A DNA stretch of 6,262 nt from an uncultured Clostridia bacterium (GTDB lineage Bacteria > Bacillota > Clostridia > Christensenellales > Borkfalkiaceae): NCBI GenBank assembly GCA_947174955.1, contig CAMWKX010000079.1, positions 1-6,262 on the forward strand, written 5' to 3'. The position numbers and the translations under genes are program-made. The notes under the pieces are model-generated. The model searched no databases. It had not been told where the DNA came from and worked only from the letters and a program-made list of their open reading frames with translations. Positions within the stretch are counted from its first letter, which is position 1. Each line of letters starts with the position of its first letter. This document shows, piece after piece, positions 1-5,368 of the stretch.

Positions 1-1301
1 TGTTCGCGTGTGATATTTTTGTTGCGGCTTGCAAGCGAAATTTCAAGCGCGCTGAAAGGAATCATCGTGCTCTGCATATTATAAAACTTTATAAACTGAC
101 TGTACTCTTTGCACCGCTCTATTTTACAGCTTGTATGCAAGCCCTTGCCGCTGTCCTCGGGCGCAACCCAGCCGCACTTTTCGGCAATTTCGTCCTTGAT
201 TTTCGTCCAGTCGTACTTCCCGCCGCTGATTTTATCGAAATCCACCTGCACGAACGCGGGAATATTGCCCGAAAAAGACGAGCGGCGTATGCTCTTTCTA
301 AGCGGCTTGACCATATGCGGCACGGTATGAATTGCCGTCGTCACGTTTTCGACAAGCTCGTTGCGGTAGCCCGAACGTTTAACAAACCCGTTCGTTCCGT
401 ACGCAAGCTGTTTCATAGTGGTAAGCGTATGAAACTGCCCGCGCTTCAAAGGCGGGTGAAAGGTCAGAACTCTGCCGAGATTGACCAAAAAATTCAGTCC
501 CTTGCTGTCGGCAAAGCGGTAGGCTATCTTCGGCGCCATTCTGTTGTAAAACAGTCCCAAAAGCTGGGCGGGCTCGTTGCCCGCAACGAAGTACGGCACT
601 TTTTCCTCGACCAAAAGCGGGTAAAACATAACGTATGCAAGCGAGGGGCAGGCGCACGTGTTGCCGTTCAATTCGTACAGTTTTTTATAGATTGTGCGCA
701 TATCCTCCGCACAGATACTGCGCGTAACGAACTCAACTTTATCGAGTTTTTTCTTTGCGTTTTCAAGGCTCTTCAACGCGCAGTCCGAAGCGTAGGGGAT
801 TTCCCACGTCAGCGCAAGTACGCGCAACTTTTTAATTTCGGAAAGGTAGTAAAGAAGGTAGGTGGAGTCCTTGCCGCCCGTATAGAAAACGGCGACGTCG
901 AACCGCGACTTTTTACTGCGAGGGAACTCGTTCATTATGGGCACCACGCTTTTAAGCGAAGCGGTCTTTTCCGCGCTTTCGCACATTGCGCACAGCCCGC
1001 TTTCGTCAAATTCCAGCCCGGGGATAATAAAGTCGTTGGCGCTGCAATTTACGCAGAACTTTGCCTCTTTCAAACTTTTGGGAGTAACCGCGGGCATCTC
1101 TTCCGCAATTGCGCGGTTTTCAACAACCTCGCGTAAAACTTTAAGCTGTTTTGTCGAAAGTTCGCACGGAAGGGAGGCAAGCAGTTTTTGCTGTTTGCCG
1201 TTGAGCTTGATAACGTTCTTATTGAGTTTATCTCCGCACCGAACGCCGTAGTATATAAGTTTTCCGTTCGTCAGTTTCCATCTGTTCTGAAAATAGTACA
1301 T
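1..1301 (-). CDS. PP-loop ATP-pyrophosphatase family protein, 3' end beyond window
   Basis: The reading frame is open from ATG at 1301 to the left edge (433 codons visible, no stop), read by translating the minus strand. Residues 141-146 are TGGKDS, preceded by a hydrophobic strand (FDVAVFY) and followed by STYLL. This is the PP-loop of enzymes that adenylate a substrate and release pyrophosphate (N-type ATP pyrophosphatases). Just before it, C83-x2-C86 and C104-x2-C107 resemble a zinc-ribbon, arranged as in N-acetyl sugar amidotransferases (PseA/WbpG family). Further on are C216-x-C218, G241-N-E and a C-terminal section with C392, C397 and a 'SxASRNKNITRE' helix. Residues 1-70 look like a separate small domain, perhaps a winged helix. 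The substrate is not evident: sugar amidation, tRNA thiolation and peptide modification are all possible. No Shine-Dalgarno sequence precedes the ATG, and an in-frame stop (1353-1355) excludes a much longer protein. The gene lies downstream of ilvE. The PP-loop call is firm; the subfamily is not. Confidence 0.85.
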   Translation of the reverse strand, partial: MYYFQNRWKLTNGKLIYYGVRCGDKLNKNVIKLNGKQQKLLASLPCELSTKQLKVLREVVENRAIAEEMPAVTPKSLKEAKFCVNCSANDFIIPGLEFDESGLCAMCESAEKTASLKSVVPIMNEFPRSKKSRFDVAVFYTGGKDSTYLLYYLSEIKKLRVLALTWEIPYASDCALKSLENAKKKLDKVEFVTRSICAEDMRTIYKKLYELNGNTCACPSLAYVMFYPLLVEEKVPYFVAGNEPAQLLGLFYNRMAPKIAYRFADSKGLNFLVNLGRVLTFHPPLKRGQFHTLTTMKQLAYGTNGFVKRSGYRNELVENVTTAIHTVPHMVKPLRKSIRRSSFSGNIPAFVQVDFDKISGGKYDWTKIKDEIAEKCGWVAPEDSGKGLHTSCKIERCKEYSQFIKFYNMQSTMIPFSALEISLASRNKNITRE

Positions 1302-1316
1302 AAGTTTTAAATAAGC

Positions 1317-1341
1317 GGCGCGGCAAAAATATTGCCGCGCC
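1317..1341 (-). terminator. Hairpin after ilvE, probable weak intrinsic terminator or processing stem
   Basis: A perfect 10-bp inverted repeat (GGCGCGGCAA / TTGCCGCGCC) with a 5-base loop starts 6 bases after the ilvE stop on the minus strand. The bases after the stem on that strand are GCTTATTTAAAA, so the T-run is poor. It could partly terminate ilvE transcription, or protect the ilvE mRNA 3' end while letting some polymerase through into the PP-loop gene, for which no separate promoter is obvious. Confidence 0.65.
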
Positions 1342-1347
1342 TTAAAA

Positions 1348-2370
1348 TTATTTTATCTCGTAAAGCCAGCCCGCGGGCGCCTCGATTCTGCCCATCTGAA
1401 TACCCGTCAAGGTATCGTAAAGCTGTTTAGTCACCTTGCCCATTTCGTTCATACCCGAGGGCAGGCAGATTTCCTTGCCGTGGTCGACGATTTTTCCGAC
1501 GGGCGAAATGACCGCCGCAGTGCCGCACAGTCCGCACTCCGCAAAATCGGAAAGCTCGGAAAGCTTTACGGGGCGGTGTTCGACCGTAAGTCCCAGATAT
1601 TTTTCCGCAACGTAGCAGAGCGAACGGCGGGTGATGGAGGGCAGTATGCTGTCCGACTTGGGCGTAACGATTTTGCCGTCCTTCGTCACGAACAGAAAGT
1701 TCGCGCCGCCAGTTTCCTCGATATAGGTGCGCGTGCCCGCGTCAAGGTACATATTTTCGTCGTAGCCCTTTTCGTGCGCGTCAACTATGGCGTGCAGACT
1801 CATCGCGTAGTTCAGACCCGCCTTGATGTGTCCCGTGCCGTGGGGCGCGGCTCTGTCGAAGTCGCACACACGGATTGTAATGGGCTTAACGCCGCCCTTG
1901 AAGTAGGGACCGACGGGGGTTGCGAACAGTCTGAACTGATATTCCTCGGCGGGTTTAACGCCGATAACGGGGGAAGAGCCGAACATATACGGGCGCAGAT
2001 AAAGGGTCGCGCCGCTGCCGTAAGGGGGCACATAGTCGCGGTTAGCCGCAACCACCTTTTCGACCGCCTCTAAAAACATACCCTCGGGCAACACGGGCAT
2101 TTCCAGCCGCGCCGCCGACTGCGCCATACGCTCGGCGTTGAGATCGGGGCGGAAGGTGACGATTTTGCCGTCTTCCGTGGTATACGCCTTCAATCCCTCG
2201 AAAGCCGTCTGAGCGTACTGCAACACACCCGCGCACTCGGAAATTACTATCTTATCGTCCTCGATAAGTTCGCCTTTACTCCATTTGCCCCCCACATATT
2301 CCGCAACGAAGCGGTAGGGAGTTTTGATATAGCCGAAGCCGAGTTCGCCCCAGTTAACGTTAGCCGCCAT
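1348..2370 (-). CDS. ilvE: Branched-chain amino acid aminotransferase (BCAT, fold-type IV PLP enzyme)
   Basis: The 340-residue protein has the usual length for the long BCAT type. It catalyses the reversible PLP-dependent transamination of leucine, isoleucine and valine with 2-oxoglutarate, the last step of their synthesis, in the cytosol. The PLP lysine is K183 in GTGHIKAGLNYAMS, matching the K-x-G-x-NY motif of the family. Cofactor-binding E219 lies in YIEETGGANF (216-225), and the phosphate/substrate loop is CGTAAVISPV (282-291). The N-terminal substrate-domain motif QTAFEGLKAY (54-63) is also present. A CGLC pair (279-282) precedes the loop, but it is not in the position of the mammalian redox CxxC. 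The start is supported by AAGAAGG (2379-2385) 8 bases upstream. A consensus promoter (2403-2431) predicts a leader of only about 26 bases, so there is no room for the T-box or attenuator often found on such genes in Firmicutes. The gene is divergent from recX. Confidence 0.96.
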   Translation of the reverse strand: MAANVNWGELGFGYIKTPYRFVAEYVGGKWSKGELIEDDKIVISECAGVLQYAQTAFEGLKAYTTEDGKIVTFRPDLNAERMAQSAARLEMPVLPEGMFLEAVEKVVAANRDYVPPYGSGATLYLRPYMFGSSPVIGVKPAEEYQFRLFATPVGPYFKGGVKPITIRVCDFDRAAPHGTGHIKAGLNYAMSLHAIVDAHEKGYDENMYLDAGTRTYIEETGGANFLFVTKDGKIVTPKSDSILPSITRRSLCYVAEKYLGLTVEHRPVKLSELSDFAECGLCGTAAVISPVGKIVDHGKEICLPSGMNEMGKVTKQLYDTLTGIQMGRIEAPAGWLYEIK

Positions 2371-2385
2371 ACAAATTACCTTCTT

Positions 2386-2398
2386 AAAAAGACTTTTT
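2386..2398. repeat. Short palindrome at predicted ilvE transcription start
   Basis: AAAAAG-A-CTTTTT is a perfect 6+1+6 inverted repeat spanning the predicted ilvE start point (about 2396). The position suits a repressor operator or an element in the first transcribed bases, but AT-rich palindromes this short arise easily by chance and no known operator consensus is recognised. Confidence 0.3.
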
Positions 2399-2402
2399 TT
2401 AC

Positions 2403-2431
2403 ATTATATAACCGCCGTGTGATAAAGTCAA
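2403..2431 (-). promoter_or_regulatory. Sigma-A promoter for ilvE
   Basis: On the minus strand, -35 TTGACT (2426-2431) is followed by a 17-base spacer and a perfect -10 TATAAT (2403-2408). The predicted start is about 2396, some 26 bases before the ilvE ATG. Confidence 0.85.
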
Positions 2432-2435
2432 ATAA

Positions 2436-2464
2436 TTGACAAAACACATTTCATATTGTAAAAT
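2436..2464 (+). promoter_or_regulatory. Sigma-A promoter for the recX-birA-nnr operon
   Basis: A perfect -35 TTGACA (2436-2441), a 17-base spacer and -10 TAAAAT (2459-2464). The predicted start is about 2470-2472, which lies downstream of the ATG at 2465 and 2-4 bases before the ATG at 2474. This favours the second ATG as the recX start and implies an almost leaderless transcript. Confidence 0.8.
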
Positions 2465-2467
2465 ATG
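2452..2467. repeat. Inverted repeat over the recX -10 box
   Basis: CATATT-GTAA-AATATG is a perfect 6-bp inverted repeat with a 4-base centre that covers the -10 element of the recX promoter. It is a possible operator by position only. It does not match the Firmicutes LexA box (CGAACnnnnGTTCG). Confidence 0.25.
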
Positions 2468-2473
2468 TTTACT

Positions 2474-3088
2474 ATGTCGCAAATAACTTCGATAGAACCG
2501 CAGGTCAAGGATAAAACGCGTTGCAGCATATTTGTCGACGGCAGGTTTTATTGCGGAATAAAGCTCGAAGTTGCGATAAAATACCGCCTCAAAGCGGGAA
2601 TGGAAATCGATAAAAAAGAGCTTGATAAAATTCAGCTCGAAACCGAAAAGGTGCAGGCGACGGAGAAGGCGCTCACGCACTTGTCCGCAAGCTTAAAGAC
2701 GGAAAAGCAGATGCGCGATTTCCTCACGAAAAAGGGTTACGTTGAAGCCGTAGTCGACTACGTTATTGACAAAATGCATTACTACGGTTTCGTCAACGAC
2801 GCCGAGTACTGCAAGGCGTATATAGGCGGAATATCGAACAAGAGCAAGCGCGCAATCGAGGTCGAGCTTTTAAAGCGGGGCGTAAAAAAGGAAGTCGTGC
2901 GCGAGGCGCTCGAAGACTACGAGGACGACGAAGAACTTATTTTTTCGGCGCTCAAAAAATATCTGAGAGGAAAGGAACTCACCAAAGAAAACGTATATAA
3001 GGCTTGCCGCTACCTTGTATCAAAAGGGTACGAATACGACGCGGTAAAGAGTGTGAGCGAGAGGCTGGGAGATGACGAAGATTATTGA
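2474..3088 (+). CDS. recX: RecX-family regulatory protein
   Basis: RecX binds the RecA filament and modulates recombination and the SOS response in the cytosol. From ATG 2474 the protein is 204 residues. It opens with the Firmicutes-type beta region MSQITSIEPQ...RCSIFVDGRF (1-25), followed by tandem three-helix repeats: ALTHLSASLKTEKQMRDFL (66-84) with the KGY turn, a second unit around VIDKMHYYGFVNDAEYCKAY (97-116), then KRAIEVELLKRGVKKEVV (125-142) and a last unit to the KGYEYD turn (184-189). The ATG at 2465 would add three residues, but it lies upstream of the predicted transcription start, and neither ATG has a Shine-Dalgarno. No recA is in the window. The stop overlaps birA by 17 bases, so this is the first gene of a three-gene operon with birA and nnr. 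The C-terminus is acidic (GDDEDY). Confidence 0.9.
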   Translation: MSQITSIEPQVKDKTRCSIFVDGRFYCGIKLEVAIKYRLKAGMEIDKKELDKIQLETEKVQATEKALTHLSASLKTEKQMRDFLTKKGYVEAVVDYVIDKMHYYGFVNDAEYCKAYIGGISNKSKRAIEVELLKRGVKKEVVREALEDYEDDEELIFSALKKYLRGKELTKENVYKACRYLVSKGYEYDAVKSVSERLGDDEDY

Positions 3089-3770
3089 ACTTGACGAAAT
3101 TGACAGTACCAACGAATACTGCAAAAAATACGTGTGCGACGAGGACGTTATCATCGTTGCCGAAAGTCAGATAAGCGGCAAGGGCACGAACGGCAGAAGC
3201 TTTGAGTCGGGCAAGGGCGGACTTTACTTATCGATGCTGAAAAAGTACGAAAATTTCGACTTTGCCAACACGTTCTCGATAATGATAAACGCGTGCGTCG
3301 CCGTGTGCAGAACGGTTGAAGCGTACGGCTTAAAGCCCACCGTCAAGTGGGCTAACGACGTGCTTGTCGACGGCAAAAAAATCTGCGGCACGCTCATTGA
3401 AAACAGACTGGGCGCGGATAACGTGTGCACGTCGATTGTCGGCATAGGACTGAACGTCAACAACGTTTTGTCCGACGAGCTCAAAGAGATTGCCACGACT
3501 CTGAGCGAAAAGAAGGGCAGAAAGCTCAATTTAACGTGGGTTCGCAACCGTCTTGTGAGAAATCTCAAAAAGCAGTATACGGTTGACGACTACAAAAAGT
3601 ACGTGGACTGGTTCGGTCAGGAAGTGTATCTCGACCGTAACGGGGAACGCACCGAGGCCGTCGCGCTCGACGTGGACGCGGACGGATCTCTCGTGTGCAA
3701 AATCGAAGGGGAAATTAAAAAAATCAGCAGTGCTGAAATGAGGTTAAGATTAAAATGCAAATCTATCTGA
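3072..3770 (+). CDS. birA: Biotin--[biotin carboxyl carrier protein] ligase, catalytic-domain-only
   Basis: The enzyme makes biotinyl-5'-AMP from biotin and ATP and transfers biotin to the lysine of biotin-dependent carboxylase carrier domains, in the cytosol. The 232-residue protein starts directly at the catalytic fold (LDEIDSTNEYCKK, 7-19). It has no N-terminal DNA-binding domain, so it should not be a biotin-operon repressor. Recognisable motifs are the biotinyl-AMP loop SGKGTNGR (35-42), VKWANDV (91-97, usually KWPND), GKKICGTLIE (101-110) with the active-site lysine at 103, and GIGLNVNN (124-131). The SH3-like C-terminal domain ends near ISSAEMRLRL. Motif changes relative to the E. coli enzyme include Thr38 at the position of E. 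coli Arg118 and Ala for Pro in KWPND. The start overlaps the recX 3' end by 17 bases, and the stop overlaps nnr by 16, suggesting translational coupling. The family is certain; activity with the altered loop is inferred. Confidence 0.92.
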   Translation: MTKIIELDEIDSTNEYCKKYVCDEDVIIVAESQISGKGTNGRSFESGKGGLYLSMLKKYENFDFANTFSIMINACVAVCRTVEAYGLKPTVKWANDVLVDGKKICGTLIENRLGADNVCTSIVGIGLNVNNVLSDELKEIATTLSEKKGRKLNLTWVRNRLVRNLKKQYTVDDYKKYVDWFGQEVYLDRNGERTEAVALDVDADGSLVCKIEGEIKKISSAEMRLRLKCKSI

Positions 3771-5188
3771 CGAGCGAACAGGAACGCGAGGCGGACAAAA
3801 ACGCCATAAACTTCGGACTTCCTTCCGAGGTGTTGATGAAGAGAGCGGGCAGAGCTCTTGCCGACGAGGTACAGGCGGCGGCACGCAGACTGAACGCCAA
3901 GAAAGTGCTTATCGTGTGCGGCACGGGTAACAACGGCGGCGACGGCTACGTAGCCGCGCGCGAGCTTTTGACCCGCGGTTTCGCCGTAACGGTATACGCT
4001 TTCGAGGAAGACTTGTCCGCAAACTGCAAGCGTGAAAAAAAGAGGTACACCGGCAAGTATACCCGCACGATATCGGGCGAAATTATCGTCGACTGCATAT
4101 TCGGTACGGGCTTGAACCGTAAGTTGCAGGGCGACTATGCGAGCGTTGTCAAAAAGATTAACGCAAGCGACGCGTACGTAATTGCAGCCGACATACCCAG
4201 TGGACTGCACGGCGATAACGGCGAGGTTATGGGCGTTGCGGTAAAGGCGGATATGACGGTTGCGCTCGGACAGCCAAAGCTCGGTTGTGTGTTCGGCGAG
4301 GGCTTCGATTACTGCGGAAAGCTTGTAATAAAAGATATCGGCATAACCGCGGAAGGCAACCTTGCAAGGGCGGCGGAGGACGAGGATATCGCCGCATATT
4401 ACAAGCCCAGAAAGCGCAATTCGCATAAGGGCGACTACGGTTCGGCGTGCATTATCGCGGGCGCGGACGAATACCCCGGCGCGGCGGCGCTTGCAATTTC
4501 CACGGCGTTGAAGTCGGGTTGCGGCTACGTTTACGCTGTCGTTCCCGAAAAATTCAGATACGGTATGGCGGCTGTCGAACCGCAGTGCATCTATCCCGAC
4601 AAGCCCCATATGGACGCGTCGGCAATCGTCGTCGGAATGGGTATGGGCTGCACCAAGCAGACCTACGAAACGGTTTGCGCGCTGTTGAAGTCGTATAAGG
4701 GCAAGCTCATTATAGACGCGGACGGACTGAACGCGCTTGCCAAATTCGGTAAAGAGCCGCTTTTGCAGACCAAGGCAAAGGTGCTGATTACGCCGCACAT
4801 AGGTGAAATGTCAAGGCTGTGCGGACTTTCTTCGGAAGAAATTTTAAAAGACCAGGTAAAAGTGGCGCAGGATTTCGCCGCGGAATATAATGTAACAGTA
4901 CACCTCAAAAACGCGGTATCTGTAACGAGCGACGGCAAAACCTCGATTCTTTCGGTACGCGGAACGACCGCGCTTGCCAAGGCTGGCAGCGGCGATTTGT
5001 TGTCGGGACTTATCTGCGGCAACGCAGCGAGGGGGCTTTCCGTTTACGACGCAGCCGTATGCTCGCAGTACGTTTTGGGGTACGCCGCCGAGGTATGTTC
5101 GGAAACCTTGTTCGACGGCGCGGTAGTGTACAGAGACCTTGTCGAAAATCTGCATACCGCGTTAAAACGCTTGACTAAGCACAACTGA
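3755..5188 (+). CDS. nnr: Bifunctional NAD(P)H-hydrate epimerase / ADP-dependent NAD(P)HX dehydratase
   Basis: This is a metabolite-repair enzyme. The N-terminal YjeF-N domain epimerises R- and S-NAD(P)HX, and the C-terminal YjeF-C (ribokinase-like) domain dehydrates S-NAD(P)HX back to NAD(P)H using ADP. N-domain motifs: CGTGNNGGDGYVAAREL (55-71), VDCIFGTGLNRKLQGDY (112-128), AADIPSGLHGDNG (144-156) and ADMTVALGQPKLG (165-177). C-domain motifs: HKGDYGSACIIAG (224-236), the following Ala-rich helix and GCGYVY, IIDADGLNAL (319-328), LITPHIGEMSRL (344-355) and the anion-hole/catalytic loop AKAGSGDLLSGLI (408-420) with D414. At 477 residues it is somewhat shorter than most fused enzymes (about 500), apparently because of a shortened segment before VDCIFGTG. 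GAGG (3740-3743) lies 11 bases before the ATG, which overlaps the birA end by 16 bases. It is the last gene of the operon, and its last codons carry the promoter of the next gene. Confidence 0.95.
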   Translation: MQIYLTSEQEREADKNAINFGLPSEVLMKRAGRALADEVQAAARRLNAKKVLIVCGTGNNGGDGYVAARELLTRGFAVTVYAFEEDLSANCKREKKRYTGKYTRTISGEIIVDCIFGTGLNRKLQGDYASVVKKINASDAYVIAADIPSGLHGDNGEVMGVAVKADMTVALGQPKLGCVFGEGFDYCGKLVIKDIGITAEGNLARAAEDEDIAAYYKPRKRNSHKGDYGSACIIAGADEYPGAAALAISTALKSGCGYVYAVVPEKFRYGMAAVEPQCIYPDKPHMDASAIVVGMGMGCTKQTYETVCALLKSYKGKLIIDADGLNALAKFGKEPLLQTKAKVLITPHIGEMSRLCGLSSEEILKDQVKVAQDFAAEYNVTVHLKNAVSVTSDGKTSILSVRGTTALAKAGSGDLLSGLICGNAARGLSVYDAAVCSQYVLGYAAEVCSETLFDGAVVYRDLVENLHTALKRLTKHN

Positions 5189-5199
5189 CGTGATATATT
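5171..5199 (+). promoter_or_regulatory. Promoter for the riboswitch-controlled antiporter, inside the nnr 3' end
   Basis: -35 TTGACT (5171-5176), a 17-base spacer and -10 TATATT (5194-5199), preceded by TGA at 5191-5193 that gives an extended TGn -10. The -35 lies in the last nnr codons and the spacer spans the nnr stop. The predicted start is about 5206, exactly where riboswitch helix P1 begins. Confidence 0.82.
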
Positions 5200-5205
5200 A
5201 TATTT

Positions 5206-5300
5206 GTTGAAAGGGAGTAGTTTAAGGCAAACTTCGTCATCACAGCGCAACCGCTCGGAGTTTGACACCGCTATTTAATTAGGGTAACAAGACTTTTAAC
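5206..5300 (+). ncRNA. yybP-ykoY (Mn2+-sensing) riboswitch aptamer
   Basis: The leader folds by eye into the yybP-ykoY four-way junction. P1 is GUUGAAAG (5206-5213) with CUUUUAAC (5293-5300). It is followed by the conserved GGAGUAG, and P2 is AGUUU/AAACU (5219-5223 with 5229-5233). P3 is GUCA/UGAC (5236-5239 with 5263-5266), enclosing an internal loop UCAC / CGGAGUU and a distal hairpin AGCG-CAAC-CGCU (5244-5255). P4 is formed by ACC...GGU (5267-5269 with 5283-5285) around a small CUA/UAG stem. The 3' signature ACAAGAC precedes P1'. In known members the L1 (GGGAGUA) and L3 loops dock and bind Mn2+, turning on metal export genes. This copy has AAAGGGAGUAG where AAAGGGGAGUAG is usual, and ACUUUU where ACCUUU is usual, a matched change that keeps P1 paired. 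Recognition is by remembered consensus, not a covariance search. Confidence 0.88.
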
Positions 5301-5335
5301 TTAAAGAAATTTAAGTTAGAGGTCTTTTTTCTTTT
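5289..5335 (+). terminator. Riboswitch expression-platform intrinsic terminator
   Basis: A 17-bp stem (5289-5305 with 5310-5326; two G-U wobbles) is capped by a GAAA tetraloop (5306-5309) and followed by a T-run broken by single C and A bases. The 5' arm contains all of riboswitch P1' (5293-5300), so aptamer and terminator are mutually exclusive: ligand binding should stabilise P1, disrupt the terminator and allow transcription. It also serves as the end of the recX-birA-nnr transcript. Confidence 0.93.
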
Positions 5336-5368
5336 TATTTTTAACAAACTATATAAGGGGCATTTGTT

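Noticed and set aside
135..1136. 333-codon open frame on the plus strand
   Set aside because: It is the antisense shadow of the PP-loop gene. The minus strand carries TGGKDS and ordered Cys motifs, while the plus frame has no recognisable domain and an unnatural Arg/Phe-rich composition.
1480..2073. 197-codon plus-strand frame inside ilvE
   Set aside because: It is a shadow of ilvE, which has a PLP lysine motif, a ribosome site and a promoter on the other strand.
2371..2435. T-box, leucine attenuator or other riboswitch ahead of ilvE
   Set aside because: The predicted leader is only about 26 bases, with no specifier stem, leader peptide or terminator.
2465..2473. ATG at 2465 as the recX start
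   Set aside because: It lies within the spacing between the -10 box and the predicted transcription start and has no ribosome site. The protein family begins naturally at MSQIT (ATG 2474). It remains possible if another promoter is used.
2399..2680. 93-codon minus-strand frame across the divergent region
   Set aside because: It overlaps recX antisense, covers both promoters and has no family signature.
3617..4798. 393-codon open frame on the minus strand
   Set aside because: It lies opposite nnr and the birA end, both of which have full sets of family motifs. Its translation is Arg-rich and matches nothing.
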